From positions 1 through 64,000 of the forward strand of contig JAAYNA010000063.1 in assembly GCA_012521105.1 (NCBI GenBank): a stretch of DNA of 64,000 nt, in the 5' to 3' direction. The position numbers and the translations under genes were made by a program. Source of the stretch: Clostridiaceae bacterium (GTDB lineage: Bacteria > Bacillota > Clostridia > DSM-8532). Under the pieces are notes generated by a model, which saw only the letters and a program-made list of their open reading frames with translations, was not told where the DNA came from and searched no databases. Positions 23,932-33,421 of the stretch are shown here, one piece after another; the first letter of the stretch is position 1, and every line of letters begins with the position of its first letter.

Positions 23932-24936
23932 GTGAGGAAAACATTATTAGATATAAAAAATTTAAGGCTCTCATTCTTCACTCCTGCAGGAGAGGTAAAA
24001 GCTCTCAATGATATTTCCATCAGTATGCAGGAGGGGGATGTGCTGGGCATTGTAGGTGAGAGCGGCAGTGGAAAGTCAGTTACAGCTTCTGCGATAATGG
24101 GACTTACTGCCTACCCGGGAAAAATAATCGGAGGAACTATAGACTTTAACGGGCACCGAATAAATGAAATGTCAGAAAAAGAGATGCGAAAAATACGGGG
24201 AAAAGAAGTCAGCATGATATTTCAGGATCCAATGACATCGTTGAACCCGGTTTATACTATAGGTAACCAGATTATGGAGGTATTAAAGCTGCATACCGAT
24301 TTGAATAAACAGCAGGCTTATGAACGATCGGTGGAGCTTTTGAAACTTGTGGGCATAAACGAGCCTGAAAAAAGGCTTAAGCAATATCCCCACGAACTTT
24401 CAGGCGGTATGAGGCAAAGAGTAATGATTGCGATAGGTTTGGCCTGTGAGCCTAAGCTATTAATTGCAGACGAACCTACAACTGCCCTGGATGTGACCAT
24501 TCAGGCCCAGATTCTGGAATTGATGATGGAGCTTAAAAATAAAATAAATATGTCAATTATTATGATAACTCACGATCTTGGTATTGTTGCAAATATGTGC
24601 GATAAAATTGTGGTTATGTACGCAGGCAAGGTTGTGGAAACGGGTACGGCCGATGAAATTTTTTATAACCCGAAACATGAATATACAAAGGGTCTTTTAC
24701 GCAGTATACCAAAGCTTGATTCTGAAAAGCATGAAAAGCTGATACCCATTGAAGGAACACCTGTGGATTTGCTTAATCCGCCTGCGGGATGCCCTTTTGC
24801 TCCCCGATGCGGACAATGCATGAAAATATGCCTGAAAAGAATGCCCGAGTTTACAGAGCTTTCAGATACGCATAAAAGTGCATGCTGGATGCTGCAAAAA
24901 GAAGCTTTTGAACAGAAGAGGAGGGAAGAAAAATGA
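23932..24936 (+). CDS. oppD: Oligopeptide/oligosaccharide ABC transporter ATPase OppD
   Basis: A 334-residue ATPase with Walker A GESGSGKS (42-49), signature ELSGGMRQR, Walker [13 protein letters not shown] and switch His in MITHDLG. The C-terminal oligo_HPY region has a four-Cys cluster ([14 protein letters not shown]), which in Opp/Dpp ATPases can hold an iron-sulfur cluster. GTG start after AGGGGGATT; it overlaps oppF by four bases (ATGA). Confidence 0.93.
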   Translation: MRKTLLDIKNLRLSFFTPAGEVKALNDISISMQEGDVLGIVGESGSGKSVTASAIMGLTAYPGKIIGGTIDFNGHRINEMSEKEMRKIRGKEVSMIFQDPMTSLNPVYTIGNQIMEVLKLHTDLNKQQAYERSVELLKLVGINEPEKRLKQYPHELSGGMRQRVMIAIGLACEPKLLIADEPTTALDVTIQAQILELMMELKNKINMSIIMITHDLGIVANMCDKIVVMYAGKVVETGTADEIFYNPKHEYTKGLLRSIPKLDSEKHEKLIPIEGTPVDLLNPPAGCPFAPRCGQCMKICLKRMPEFTELSDTHKSACWMLQKEAFEQKRREEK

Positions 24937-25937
24937 GCCTTGCAAATGAAAAAAGCACAAAAAACAATACCCTGGTAGAGGTTCGGAATTTAAAGCAGTA
25001 CTTCCCTGTCAGCTACGGTCTGTTCAGTAAGAAATATATTAAAGCCATTGATGATGTATCATTCAACATCAAAAGAGGCGAAACTCTGGGGCTTGTAGGT
25101 GAGTCGGGCTGTGGAAAAACTACGACGGGAAGGTCTATTCTTCGCCTGTATGAACCCACAGGTGGAAGAATTATATATGACGGTGTGGATATAACAAAGG
25201 TTGATATGAAGCCATACAGAAAGAAAATGCAAATTGTCTTCCAGGACCCGTACGCATCATTGGATCCGAGAATGACGGTTGGCGATATAATAGGGGAACC
25301 CATTGACATTAATAAACTGGCTGGTTCAAAAAAAGAAAGAACATATATGATTTTGGAAATGCTCAATCGCGTGGGCTTAAACAGTGAGCATGCCAACCGC
25401 TATCCTCATGAGTTTTCGGGAGGACAGAGACAGCGTATAGGTATTGCCCGTGCTCTTGCAGTAAATCCTGAGTTCATTGTTTGTGACGAGCCAATATCGG
25501 CACTGGATGTTTCGATACAGGCACAGATAGTAAATATGTTTGAGGAACTGCAGGAAAAAATGGGATTGACATACCTTTTTATTGCCCATGATATTTCGGT
25601 TGTGGAACACATCAGCAACAGGATAGGTGTTATGTACCTTGGCAAGCTGGTGGAACTTGCCGACAGCCATGAACTTGTGTTTCATAATGTGCATCCTTAT
25701 ACAAGATCGCTTATATCGGCTGTTCCGATACCCGATCCTGCATCAAGCAGAAAAAGAAAAAGAATTGTTCTTGAGGGGGATGTGCCAAGTCCCTTGAACC
25801 CGCCCAGCGGCTGTCGTTTCTGCACCCGCTGCCCGTATGCTGATGAGCGCTGCAAAACGGAAGAGCCGAAACTCACCGAGATAAGCAATGGTCATTATGC
25901 AGCCTGCCATCATCTGGATAAGGTTCAGGGCAATTAA
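24933..25937 (+). CDS. oppF: Oligopeptide/oligosaccharide ABC transporter ATPase OppF
   Basis: A 334-residue ATPase partner of OppD with Walker A GESGCGKT, signature FSGGQRQR, Walker [12 protein letters not shown] and the C-terminal oligo_HPY extension with its own Cys cluster ([14 protein letters not shown]). GAGGGAAGAA precedes the ATG inside the end of oppD. The operon ends here at a strong terminator (25975-26036), separating it from oppA. Confidence 0.93.
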   Translation: MSLANEKSTKNNTLVEVRNLKQYFPVSYGLFSKKYIKAIDDVSFNIKRGETLGLVGESGCGKTTTGRSILRLYEPTGGRIIYDGVDITKVDMKPYRKKMQIVFQDPYASLDPRMTVGDIIGEPIDINKLAGSKKERTYMILEMLNRVGLNSEHANRYPHEFSGGQRQRIGIARALAVNPEFIVCDEPISALDVSIQAQIVNMFEELQEKMGLTYLFIAHDISVVEHISNRIGVMYLGKLVELADSHELVFHNVHPYTRSLISAVPIPDPASSRKRKRIVLEGDVPSPLNPPSGCRFCTRCPYADERCKTEEPKLTEISNGHYAACHHLDKVQGN

Positions 25938-25974
25938 ACGGCAGTATACCTTTCACCGTTCCATTTAAACATAT

Positions 25975-26036
25975 GCCGGCAATGCTTTTTCTGATATTAA
26001 TCATCAGGAGAAATGAATTGCCGGCTTTTATTTTTT
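25975..26036 (+). terminator. Strong intrinsic terminator of oppBCDF
   Basis: GCCGGCAAT and ATTGCCGGC form a perfect 9-bp outer stem, with CTGAT/ATCAG as an inner hairpin, followed by TTTTATTTTTT. Confidence 0.85.
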
Positions 26037-26042
26037 CATACT

Positions 26043-26685
26043 TTACTCCTCCATTTCATACTCCCAGGTGGATAGATTTTTGTCATCTCCAGCTAATATT
26101 AATAACTTTGAATCATCTTTTCATTCAATACCTGAAATACTTTTAATAATTTTTTGTCATTAAAATTCTTTTCTTTAATTGTTGAAAGCATATTACTATT
26201 TATATCAAGGATATTTACACGCTGAATGATTGGAGTTTCTTGTGGTGCATATAAAAAGGCAAAATTCTTTGAATTTGGGCTAAATCCTGCAGAAGGCAGC
26301 CGTAAAACACCATCAATCTTTGCTTCGGCAATTACTTTAGTACTCTTATCCTCTGCGTTGAATGTTAAAATTTTAATCTCGTCTTGATAATTGCTTATTG
26401 GAGTATATGCGATCATATTATTTTGAACATCAATAATATCAGGATTCGCCCTTTCAAGCTCTAAATTATAGCATTCGCTTTTAATGTTCGAAACATGAAA
26501 TGTTGTTGTGCCATCAGTGCTTTTTGCAAAATGAAAAAATCTTCGTTTATCCAATTAATAATGGAAAAATACGTCTGTTTCTCACCGCTGATAAGTTGAT
26601 TTTCTTCACCGGTAAAAGTTCTATTCGTCGTGCTTCTTTTGCTTTTTGGAAATAATTTGTATGGATTATTTATAAATTGGATATA
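26043..26685 (-). pseudogene. Decayed beta-propeller (TolB/WD40-like) protein gene
   Basis: Protein-like sequence runs through three frames on the minus strand. Upstream frame: RTFTGEENQLISGEKQTYFS then IINWINE. Middle frame (26554 down to 26099): DFFHFAKSTDGTTTFHVSNI through IKILTFNAED to KVFQVLNEK. Last frame: DDSKLLILAGDDKNLSTWEY then EMEE and a stop at 26043. The first switch falls at a run of six T in the coding strand (near 26540), the second near 26110. Blade-like motifs (FSPNSKNFAFLY, DDSKLLILAGDDKNLSTWEY) suggest a TolB or WD40-like propeller. No N-terminus or signal peptide is found upstream of a TAA at 26686. A gene fragment with two frameshifts fits better than a short intact gene. 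Confidence 0.7.
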
Positions 26686-26777
26686 TTAACTAAGGAAAAA
26701 TTGGTTTTTGCTGTTATTAATCAGTTGAGCTTTTACCAGGTGAGTTGTATTAGTCAGAAAAAGGAGTGAAGGTATTT

Positions 26778-28403
26778 GTGAAAAAGAATTTATTTCTTTT
26801 ATCAATGGTTCTTATAACAAGCATTTTTATTAGTTCCTGTAAACCTGATACCCAGCCTGGACCGGACGGTGGTGGCACACCCGTTCCAAAACCTGTGGAA
26901 CTTGCAGTACATGTTGGTTCGGAACCCGATATTATTGACCCGGCTTTAAATTCTGCGGCAGATGTGGCCACAATGCTGGTTCATGCTTTCGAAGGTTTAA
27001 TGACCCTTGACGAGAATGGTACACCGGTTTACGGACAGGCAGAATCTCATAGCGTAAGCGATGACGGGCTGACATACACATTTACACTGCGTGAGGGCCT
27101 AAAATGGAGTGATGGAAAGCCTTTGACTGCCAACGACTTTGCTTATTCATGGAACAGGGCTATCAGCCCCGAGACTGCTGCTGATTATGCTTATATGTTT
27201 GAATCCATTGAGGGTTATAGTGAGGGAAAGCTTAATGTGACGGCTCACGATGACAGAACACTGGTGGTAAAACTGGTTGCGGTTACACCGTATTTCCTTG
27301 AATTATGTGCCTTTCCCGTATTTTTTCCGGTGAGGCAGGATATAGTGGATGCAAATCCTGATACATGGACATTAAATCCGTCAACATATATTGGAAACGG
27401 ACCTTATATGCTTCAGGAATGGGTGCACGATTCCTACATGCTTTTCAAAAAGAACCCAAATTACTGGAATGCGTCCAAAATAACCGGGCCCGACACGATC
27501 AGGTTTATGCTGATGTCGGATGATAATGCCATTCTTGCCGCCTTTCAAAATGGTGAAATTTTCTTTGCAGATTCACTGCCCACCGACGAAATTGATGCAT
27601 GGAAGGACAAACCTGAATTCAACCTGCAGGGACAGCTGGGAACCTATTATATCAGCTTTAATGTATCGAAACCGCCTCTGAACAATCCTATGGTGAGAAA
27701 AGCCCTTGTGCTTGCAGTTGACAGGGATTACATTGTAACAAACATAGGCAAGGCAGGGCAGCAGCCTGCAGGTGCATTTGTTCCTACCGGACTTTCAGAT
27801 GTTGATCCGACACAGGAATTCCGGGAAGTAGGGGGAGACTATTACGATACTTCAAAGGATGCTTACGAGGCAAATCTTAACGAGGCCAAAAAATTACTTG
27901 CCGATGCAGGCTATCCGAATGGTGAGGGCATCCCCACAATTGAATATCTTTATAACGAAGGAACAGGTCACCAGCTTATAGCAGAAGCCCTTCAGTCTAT
28001 GTGGAAGGAAATTGGTATAAACGTGACCCTTTCTTCTCAGGAATGGAATACTTTCCTTAATACACGCAAAAACGGGGAATATTACATGGCGCGTAACGGC
28101 TGGATTGCCGACTACAACGATCCGATATGCTTTCTTGATATGTGGATTACCGGCGGAGGAAATAACGATGCTCAATGGTCGAACAAGGAGTATGATGATT
28201 TAATAAGACGCATTAAATCTTCGTCGGACAGGGAAGAGCGTATGGAGCTTATGCATCAGGCAGAAGACATACTCTTCGACGAATGGATTCTCTGTCCTAT
28301 TTACTTTTATGTAGACATATACCTGAAAAGTGAAAAGCTTGAGGGCTTTTACTCCTCACCCCTTGGATACAAATACTTCTTGTATACTACGATTAAGGAT
28401 TAA
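26778..28403 (+). CDS. oppA: Oligopeptide/oligosaccharide-binding lipoprotein OppA
   Basis: A 541-residue extracellular solute-binding lipoprotein (SBP_bac_5). The signal peptide ends in lipobox ISSC, and the mature part begins with a Pro/Gly-rich linker (DTQPGPDGGGTPVPKP). Family motifs include the LREGLKWSDGKPLTANDFAYSWNR region (read in parts: KWSDGKPLTANDF) and WNTFLNTRKNGEYYMARNGW. It would bind substrate and deliver it to OppBC. The GTG at 26778 is chosen because a GTG four codons earlier lies inside the AAGGAG site. It is separated from oppBCDF by a terminator and a pseudogene, so it probably has its own promoter. Confidence 0.92.
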   Translation: MKKNLFLLSMVLITSIFISSCKPDTQPGPDGGGTPVPKPVELAVHVGSEPDIIDPALNSAADVATMLVHAFEGLMTLDENGTPVYGQAESHSVSDDGLTYTFTLREGLKWSDGKPLTANDFAYSWNRAISPETAADYAYMFESIEGYSEGKLNVTAHDDRTLVVKLVAVTPYFLELCAFPVFFPVRQDIVDANPDTWTLNPSTYIGNGPYMLQEWVHDSYMLFKKNPNYWNASKITGPDTIRFMLMSDDNAILAAFQNGEIFFADSLPTDEIDAWKDKPEFNLQGQLGTYYISFNVSKPPLNNPMVRKALVLAVDRDYIVTNIGKAGQQPAGAFVPTGLSDVDPTQEFREVGGDYYDTSKDAYEANLNEAKKLLADAGYPNGEGIPTIEYLYNEGTGHQLIAEALQSMWKEIGINVTLSSQEWNTFLNTRKNGEYYMARNGWIADYNDPICFLDMWITGGGNNDAQWSNKEYDDLIRRIKSSSDREERMELMHQAEDILFDEWILCPIYFYVDIYLKSEKLEGFYSSPLGYKYFLYTTIKD

Positions 28404-28521
28404 ACAACCATCCATCAAATGAGCCCTGTCTTTACAGATGATACTGCTACCGGTAGTGAATAAAACCACCCGGCTTTCGCAGTGTTGTTCGGTTGCTTTA
28501 ATCTCATAAAAGGTATAAAGC

Positions 28522-28554
28522 AAAAGCAGGTTTGAATGGATCAAACCTGCTTTT
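28522..28554. terminator. Hairpin terminator after oppA
   Basis: A 14-bp perfect stem (AAAAGCAGGTTTGA with TCAAACCTGCTTTT) around a five-base loop, whose 3' arm ends in four T. It is symmetric enough to act for both oppA and the minus-strand rubredoxin-like gene. The rest of 28404-28664 shows nothing further. Confidence 0.8.
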
Positions 28555-28664
28555 GCCAGTGAGCCCCCAGCCCTGCAATTATCTTGCTTGCTTTGTGTTT
28601 TTACCGTTTTACAAAAATTTATGAAAAAAGGAGCTCTTGAAAACAATAGGAGAATGCCAGAGTT

Positions 28665-29000
28665 TTAAAACTTTCCTTTGGTCATATGGCCTTCAAGTTC
28701 TGCTTTAGAGCGTTGTTTTATTATCCATGCCTCTTTTTTTGCCTTATTAAACAAAGAAACGCAAGGAGGGTCCAGATCAATTTCAATGCCTTCTTCACAT
28801 AACCGGATAATTCTCATTGCCAGCTGAACTATTTCCATATGAATGTCATTGGTACGGTCGGAGGAATAAATTTTGTTTGCCTGCTCTTCAGTCAGTTCAT
28901 CAAATTTTTCTCTGGGGGCTCCACATTTTGGACAAATATCCGGGGATTCTTCTCCTTCATAAACAAACCTGCATACTGAACATTTGAATAGTTTTACCAT
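28665..29000 (-). CDS. Rubredoxin-like domain protein
   Basis: A 111-residue cytoplasmic protein. The N-terminal part holds a rubredoxin-type iron site (CSVCRFVYEGEE, then CPKCGAPREKFDEL), as at the C-terminus of rubrerythrins. The rest (about 45-111) is helical with no ferritin-like iron motif, so it is not a full rubrerythrin. A role in electron transfer or oxidative-stress handling is plausible in an anaerobe. GAAGGAG lies about ten bases before the ATG at 29000; a GTG three codons upstream is too close to that site. Confidence 0.82.
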   Translation of the reverse strand: MVKLFKCSVCRFVYEGEESPDICPKCGAPREKFDELTEEQANKIYSSDRTNDIHMEIVQLAMRIIRLCEEGIEIDLDPPCVSLFNKAKKEAWIIKQRSKAELEGHMTKGKF

Positions 29001-29218
29001 GCCAAGCACACTCCTTCTATAAGCTAATTAATATTTTTTGTAATAATAATAATACCCCAATAAGAAGGCTACAAACAGAAGAAATAAAAATTAGTATTAC
29101 TGTAAAAGCAAAATAGATGACAAGAAATTGATTTAACAGATTTACCTTAGTATAATTAAAATTAATATATATTGATACAAAAAGGGATTATTATAAGTTA
29201 GTGCGGAGGCAAGCCCTT

Positions 29219-30784
29219 ATGAAACTGGCTAAACCAATTCAAATGAAAGAGATAGACGAGATTGCTATATACAGGTACAAAATTCCCGGAATAATTCTTA
29301 TGGAAAATGCGGCCCTTCATGTTGTAAAAGCGGCAACAGAAATGCTTAACGAACATAATTCCCGAAAGGTTACATTGATAGCAGGGAAAGGAAATAACGG
29401 AGGGGATGCCTTTGCAGCTGCAAGGCATCTGATGCAAAAGTTTGACGTGTCAATAATTTCTCTTGCAGAAAGGAATAGTGTATCCTGCGATGCCAAAGTG
29501 TTTTTAGATATCCTTGAAAACCTTAAGGCCGATATAAAATACTTAACAGGAACAGATTCCCTTAAAGAAATAAAGACATTTATAAACAGCTCGGATCTCA
29601 TTATCGACGGCATTTTTGGAACAGGAATTCATGGCGATATAAAAGGATTTTATCAGGATGTTATCACTGCATTAAATGAAAGCGGTAAAAGAGTGCTTTC
29701 GATAGACATCCCATCGGGAATAAACGGAGAAACAGGGCAAATCTGCAATGTGGCTGTAAAAGCAGAAAAAACTGTCACATTTTCCCTGCCTAAGCCAGGG
29801 TTATATCAATATCCGGGAAGAGAGTATTCGGGTGATATTATTATTGCTGATATTGGTATTCCGTTTGAGGCTATGGAAAAAGCCGGTCTTTCGGGTGAGT
29901 TGTTGGATACCGATTTTTTGCTCCCGCATCTTTCTGAAAGACCAAAGGACGGGCATAAGGGAACCTTTGGAAAAGTAATGATAATTACCGGTTCAAGGGG
30001 TATGACGGGAGCGGGAACGCTTGCTGCATTGTCTGCATTTAAAACAGGCACCGGACTGGTATATCTTGCAGTTCCTGAGTCACTTGCTGCAATATATGGG
30101 ACTACAGTCCCCGAAGCAATACTGTTCCCAATAAAAGATGAAAATGGTACTATCGAGGATGAAGCAACTGATTTTCTAGTTAATAAATCAGTTGCTATGG
30201 ATGCAGTGGTTATCGGACCGGGTTTATCTACAGAACCTCAGATAGAAAGGCTTGTAAATAGTTTGGTAACGAAGTGTCCGGTACCTCTGGTAATTGATGC
30301 TGATGCACTGAATGTGCTTAACTTAAACGCATTACAGGAGCGAAAGTTTCCCACGATACTTACACCGCATCCCGGGGAGTTTTCAAGGCTTTGCGGCTTA
30401 AGTATTGAGGAGGTTCAGAAAAACAGGATCGAAAAAGCAGTTGAATTCAGCAGGAATACTAATGCAATCGTTGTATTGAAAGGAGCCGGGACGGTAATAG
30501 CATGTCCTGACGGGAAATATTTTATTAATACTTCGGGTCATCACTGTCTTGCAGTTGCTGGTTCTGGTGATGTGCTGGCCGGTATGATAGGTTCTTTTTT
30601 GGGCCAGCGTGTATCCTTTGAAATGGCTGCATGTCTGGGAGTATTCATTCACGGTAAATGTGGTGAAGTGCTGGCTGAAAAAAATAATGGCCAGGCTGGT
30701 TACAGAGCAAGCGAAATTTTAAGTGTGATACCTTCTGTGGTCGGAGATTTAATGCGTATTAAAAAGTTATATACCGGCAGTTAA
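29219..30784 (+). CDS. nnr: Bifunctional NAD(P)H-hydrate epimerase/dehydratase
   Basis: A 521-residue fusion that repairs hydrated NAD(P)H. The N-terminal YjeF_N half (about 1-210: MENAALHVV, AGKGNNGGDAFAAARHL, DGIFGTGIHG, DIPSGINGETG) is the epimerase. The C-terminal half (about 225-505, with HKGTFGKVMIITGSRGMTGAG, LTPHPGEFSRL, GSGDVLAG) is the ADP-dependent dehydratase. GGAGG lies ten bases before the ATG at 29219; a GTG six codons up is the alternative. It precedes alr, an arrangement seen in many Firmicutes. Confidence 0.93.
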   Translation: MKLAKPIQMKEIDEIAIYRYKIPGIILMENAALHVVKAATEMLNEHNSRKVTLIAGKGNNGGDAFAAARHLMQKFDVSIISLAERNSVSCDAKVFLDILENLKADIKYLTGTDSLKEIKTFINSSDLIIDGIFGTGIHGDIKGFYQDVITALNESGKRVLSIDIPSGINGETGQICNVAVKAEKTVTFSLPKPGLYQYPGREYSGDIIIADIGIPFEAMEKAGLSGELLDTDFLLPHLSERPKDGHKGTFGKVMIITGSRGMTGAGTLAALSAFKTGTGLVYLAVPESLAAIYGTTVPEAILFPIKDENGTIEDEATDFLVNKSVAMDAVVIGPGLSTEPQIERLVNSLVTKCPVPLVIDADALNVLNLNALQERKFPTILTPHPGEFSRLCGLSIEEVQKNRIEKAVEFSRNTNAIVVLKGAGTVIACPDGKYFINTSGHHCLAVAGSGDVLAGMIGSFLGQRVSFEMAACLGVFIHGKCGEVLAEKNNGQAGYRASEILSVIPSVVGDLMRIKKLYTGS

Positions 30785-30846
30785 CAGGCTGTTGGACAGT
30801 ATTACAGGATCATATAAAGAGAAAAAAGCGGAAGGAAGGGCTACCT

Positions 30847-32016
30847 TTGAATTGTAATCTGAACAGAGCATGGGCCGAGATACATTTAGACAATATAGAA
30901 CATAATGTTAAGGAAGTAGTAAAAAGGGTTGGAAAAATGACCGAGGTAATGGCAGTTGTTAAAGCCGACGCTTATGGTCACGGCGTATTTGAAACAGTTC
31001 CCACCCTGATTGAAAGCGGAGCAACAAGACTTGCCGTTTCTATGCTTGATGAGGCAATTCAGTTAAGGGAATTTGGTATCAAGGTACCGATACTTGTTCT
31101 GGGTTATACAGAGCCATCAAGAGTTGAGGATGTAATTAATTATAACATTACTCAGACTGTTTTCAGCCATGAACTTGCCAAAGCCTTGTCCGATGCAGCA
31201 GTCAGACTTGGAAAACAGGCCAAAATACATATTAAAATTGACACCGGAATGACTAGAGTGGGATTTATGCCCGGGTACAGCGCGGTAAAAGATGTGGTTA
31301 GAATTAATGAACTTCCGGGTATTATTATAGAAGGGCTGTTTAGTCACTTTGCTTCTGCCGATGAGGTTGACAGGGAATTTACAATGATTCAGTTTGAACG
31401 CTTCGAGAGTATTATCCAGGAGCTTAACCGGATAGGAATTTTAATTCCTGTAAAACATATTGCAAACAGTGCTGCGATAATTCAATATCCTAACCTGCAT
31501 CTGAACATAGTACGTCCCGGTATAGTTCTTTACGGGTTGTATCCATCCAACGATATAGATAAAAGCTTAATCAATATCAAACCCGCAATGGAACTTAAAG
31601 CCAAAATAGTGCTTGTTAAGGAAGTGGAGGAAGGAACTCCGATAAGCTATGGCAGAACTTATGTAACAAAAAGAAAAAGCCGTATAGCAACACTGCCTAT
31701 AGGGTATGCAGATGGTTATTCCAGGCTTCTTTCGAACAGGGGCAGGGTATTAATACATGGAGAATATGCCCCCATTGTAGGCAGTATTTGCATGGATCAG
31801 TGCATGGTTGATGTAACCGATATAAAAAAAGAAGTAAGAACAGGGGATGAGGCTGTAATTTTTGGTGTCCAGGGTAATAATAAAATTACCGTAGATGAAA
31901 TATCTCAGCTATGCAGTACTATAAATTATGAAGTTGTAAGTTTGATAGGCAAAAGGATCCCAAGGGTATATTTAAGAGGGGGAAAAGTTGTTAATGTAGT
32001 TAATTACCTTATTTAA
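30847..32016 (+). CDS. alr: Alanine racemase
   Basis: A 389-residue PLP enzyme converting L-Ala to D-Ala for Ddl. PLP-binding K39 lies in VVKADAYGHG, and the substrate-binding KIDTGMTRVGF motif, LPIGYADGYSR and GSICMDQCMVDVT are present. TTG start with GGAAGGAAGGG upstream; an earlier start is not supported. It follows nnr by 62 bases and is followed by mazF, the Bacillus order, but with no antitoxin gene between. Confidence 0.95.
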   Translation: MNCNLNRAWAEIHLDNIEHNVKEVVKRVGKMTEVMAVVKADAYGHGVFETVPTLIESGATRLAVSMLDEAIQLREFGIKVPILVLGYTEPSRVEDVINYNITQTVFSHELAKALSDAAVRLGKQAKIHIKIDTGMTRVGFMPGYSAVKDVVRINELPGIIIEGLFSHFASADEVDREFTMIQFERFESIIQELNRIGILIPVKHIANSAAIIQYPNLHLNIVRPGIVLYGLYPSNDIDKSLINIKPAMELKAKIVLVKEVEEGTPISYGRTYVTKRKSRIATLPIGYADGYSRLLSNRGRVLIHGEYAPIVGSICMDQCMVDVTDIKKEVRTGDEAVIFGVQGNNKITVDEISQLCSTINYEVVSLIGKRIPRVYLRGGKVVNVVNYLI

Positions 32017-32156
32017 CTTTGCTACAGAAATAAACAAACTTTATAATAACCTTTGTACATTTTCTGTCATATGGTAATGCATGAAACTTATAAAAAATGT
32101 AATACTTATTAATAGAGTTTTACTTTTAATAGAAATTTATGTAATGTACATTTAAT

Positions 32157-32185
32157 TTGACGGGGTTTACAAAAAAAAATATAAT
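32157..32185 (+). promoter_or_regulatory. Sigma-A promoter of mazF
   Basis: TTGACG and TATAAT are spaced by 17 bases, 55 bases before the mazF ATG. It gives mazF its own transcription start, independent of alr. Confidence 0.75.
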
Positions 32186-32240
32186 AAAATTGGAAAACTA
32201 ATACCAGTGGGGTCAAATCCAGCACGGAGGAGTGAATGGT

Positions 32241-32600
32241 ATGGAGATAAAAAGAGGGGATATCTTCTATGCGGATTTGAGTCCTGTAGTAGGTTCGGAA
32301 CAAGGAGGTGTAAGGCCTGTCCTCGTTATACAAAATGACGTAGGCAATAAATATAGTCCAACCATAATTGTTTCGGCGATAACATCAAGACTCAGTAAGA
32401 CTAAGCTTCCGACACACATAGAGATACCTGGGGAATTATATGGATTAAGTAAGGATTCGGTTATATTATTGGAACAGGTCAGAACTATAGACAAAAGAAG
32501 GCTGCGGGAAAAAACAGGCCATTTGGATGAAAATATTATGATGAAGGTAAATGAAGCATTAAGCACCAGTTTTGGCCTTGAATCAGGTTATTTACAGTAA
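32241..32600 (+). CDS. mazF: MazF/EndoA-family endoribonuclease toxin
   Basis: A 119-residue PemK/MazF ribonuclease closely resembling Bacillus EndoA. With the ATG at 32241, the conserved catalytic residues fall at R25 (in [12 protein letters not shown]) and T48 (in AITS), the same numbers as in EndoA, which supports this start over a GTG three codons upstream. GGAGGAG precedes it. MazF toxins cleave mRNA at short sites and are held in check by a small antitoxin. The 224 bases between alr and this gene contain no credible antitoxin gene, and none is seen downstream. Confidence 0.92.
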   Translation: MEIKRGDIFYADLSPVVGSEQGGVRPVLVIQNDVGNKYSPTIIVSAITSRLSKTKLPTHIEIPGELYGLSKDSVILLEQVRTIDKRRLREKTGHLDENIMMKVNEALSTSFGLESGYLQ

Positions 32601-32679
32601 GTATACATACCGCAGCAGTTGCTTATAACGAGGCCTAAAAAAGTTTTACAAACCATATTACAGCGGTAAACCATTAAAC

Positions 32680-32709
32680 ATGCCAAAGGTCCATAAGGCC
32701 CTTTGGCAT
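32680..32709 (+). terminator. Hairpin downstream of mazF
   Basis: ATGCCAAAGG and CCTTTGGCAT form a 10-bp perfect stem with a ten-base loop. There is no T-run, so termination is uncertain. Confidence 0.4.
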
Positions 32710-32766
32710 TGGACAAGCAAGGGGTTATATAGTTTTTAATTTGCTAAATATAGGGGGTAACAAAAG

Positions 32767-33378
32767 ATGAGGAAGAAAGGCCAATTGTATCTTCTGATTG
32801 TAGTTTTAGCAGTTTTCTCTACAGTTATTATAGCACATGCTGCGTCATCTGCACAGCCCGGAAGTGAATTTGATCCGTTGGTGACAAAAAGCTATGTGGA
32901 TGAACAAATTCAGAAATTAGCAGAGAAAATTGGAAGTGGCAAATCAACGGGCGGCAGTTCTACAAAAACAGGTAGTGTTGATGAACAGGTCATTGATAAT
33001 CTCAGAACCGATGTAAGAGATCTTACCAATTTGATAATCGATGCTTATATAAAAATCCAGAGTCTTGAAAAACAGAACCTGGAGCTTATTCAAAAGTTAC
33101 AAGCCCTTGAGGGTGGGTTTGTAGTTGTTGAAGCATCAAAAGGGCAGATAATAGTGCTTGGAGCAGGTTCTGAAGCAATTGTAAGAAGCGGAGAGACTAC
33201 AGCAATATCCGGTATGTATGGTGGTCTGGCTGATGTTACTTCGGCGAGGGATATAAATACAGGAGAAACAATTCCCAACCAACACCTTCTGATATCTGCA
33301 AGGGATGATGGAAGGGGTATTAAGGTAGTTTCAGATATATCCTTTATGCTGATCCGCGGTAGTTACACAATTCAGTAA
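32767..33378 (+). CDS. Exported coiled-coil protein of unknown function
   Basis: A 203-residue protein with a cleavable-looking signal peptide (hydrophobic 7-24, cleavage near AHA-AS). The segment GSEFDPLVTKSYVDEQI follows; I recall this kind of sequence in other clostridial exported proteins. A Ser/Gly/Thr linker (about 60-72), a coiled coil (about 75-112) and a beta-rich C-terminal part (about 115-203) come next. The coiled coil suggests oligomerisation at the cell surface. It lies 43 bases before an exported FAD oxidoreductase on the same strand, so the two may be co-expressed. GGGGGTAA precedes the ATG. Function unknown. Confidence 0.75.
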   Translation: MRKKGQLYLLIVVLAVFSTVIIAHAASSAQPGSEFDPLVTKSYVDEQIQKLAEKIGSGKSTGGSSTKTGSVDEQVIDNLRTDVRDLTNLIIDAYIKIQSLEKQNLELIQKLQALEGGFVVVEASKGQIIVLGAGSEAIVRSGETTAISGMYGGLADVTSARDINTGETIPNQHLLISARDDGRGIKVVSDISFMLIRGSYTIQ

Positions 33379-33421
33379 GATGATATTGGTTTTTGTATAT
33401 TCATTGTTGGTGTAATTTGCT

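Noticed and set aside
26099-26554. Intact 151-codon gene on the minus strand
   Set aside because: Protein-like sequence continues in other frames on both sides and the apparent TTG start lacks a ribosome site, so it is the middle of a frameshifted pseudogene.
32072-32116. Tiny open frame before mazF as a possible antitoxin
   Set aside because: About 13 codons, no ribosome site, and no resemblance to MazE or CopG-type antitoxins.
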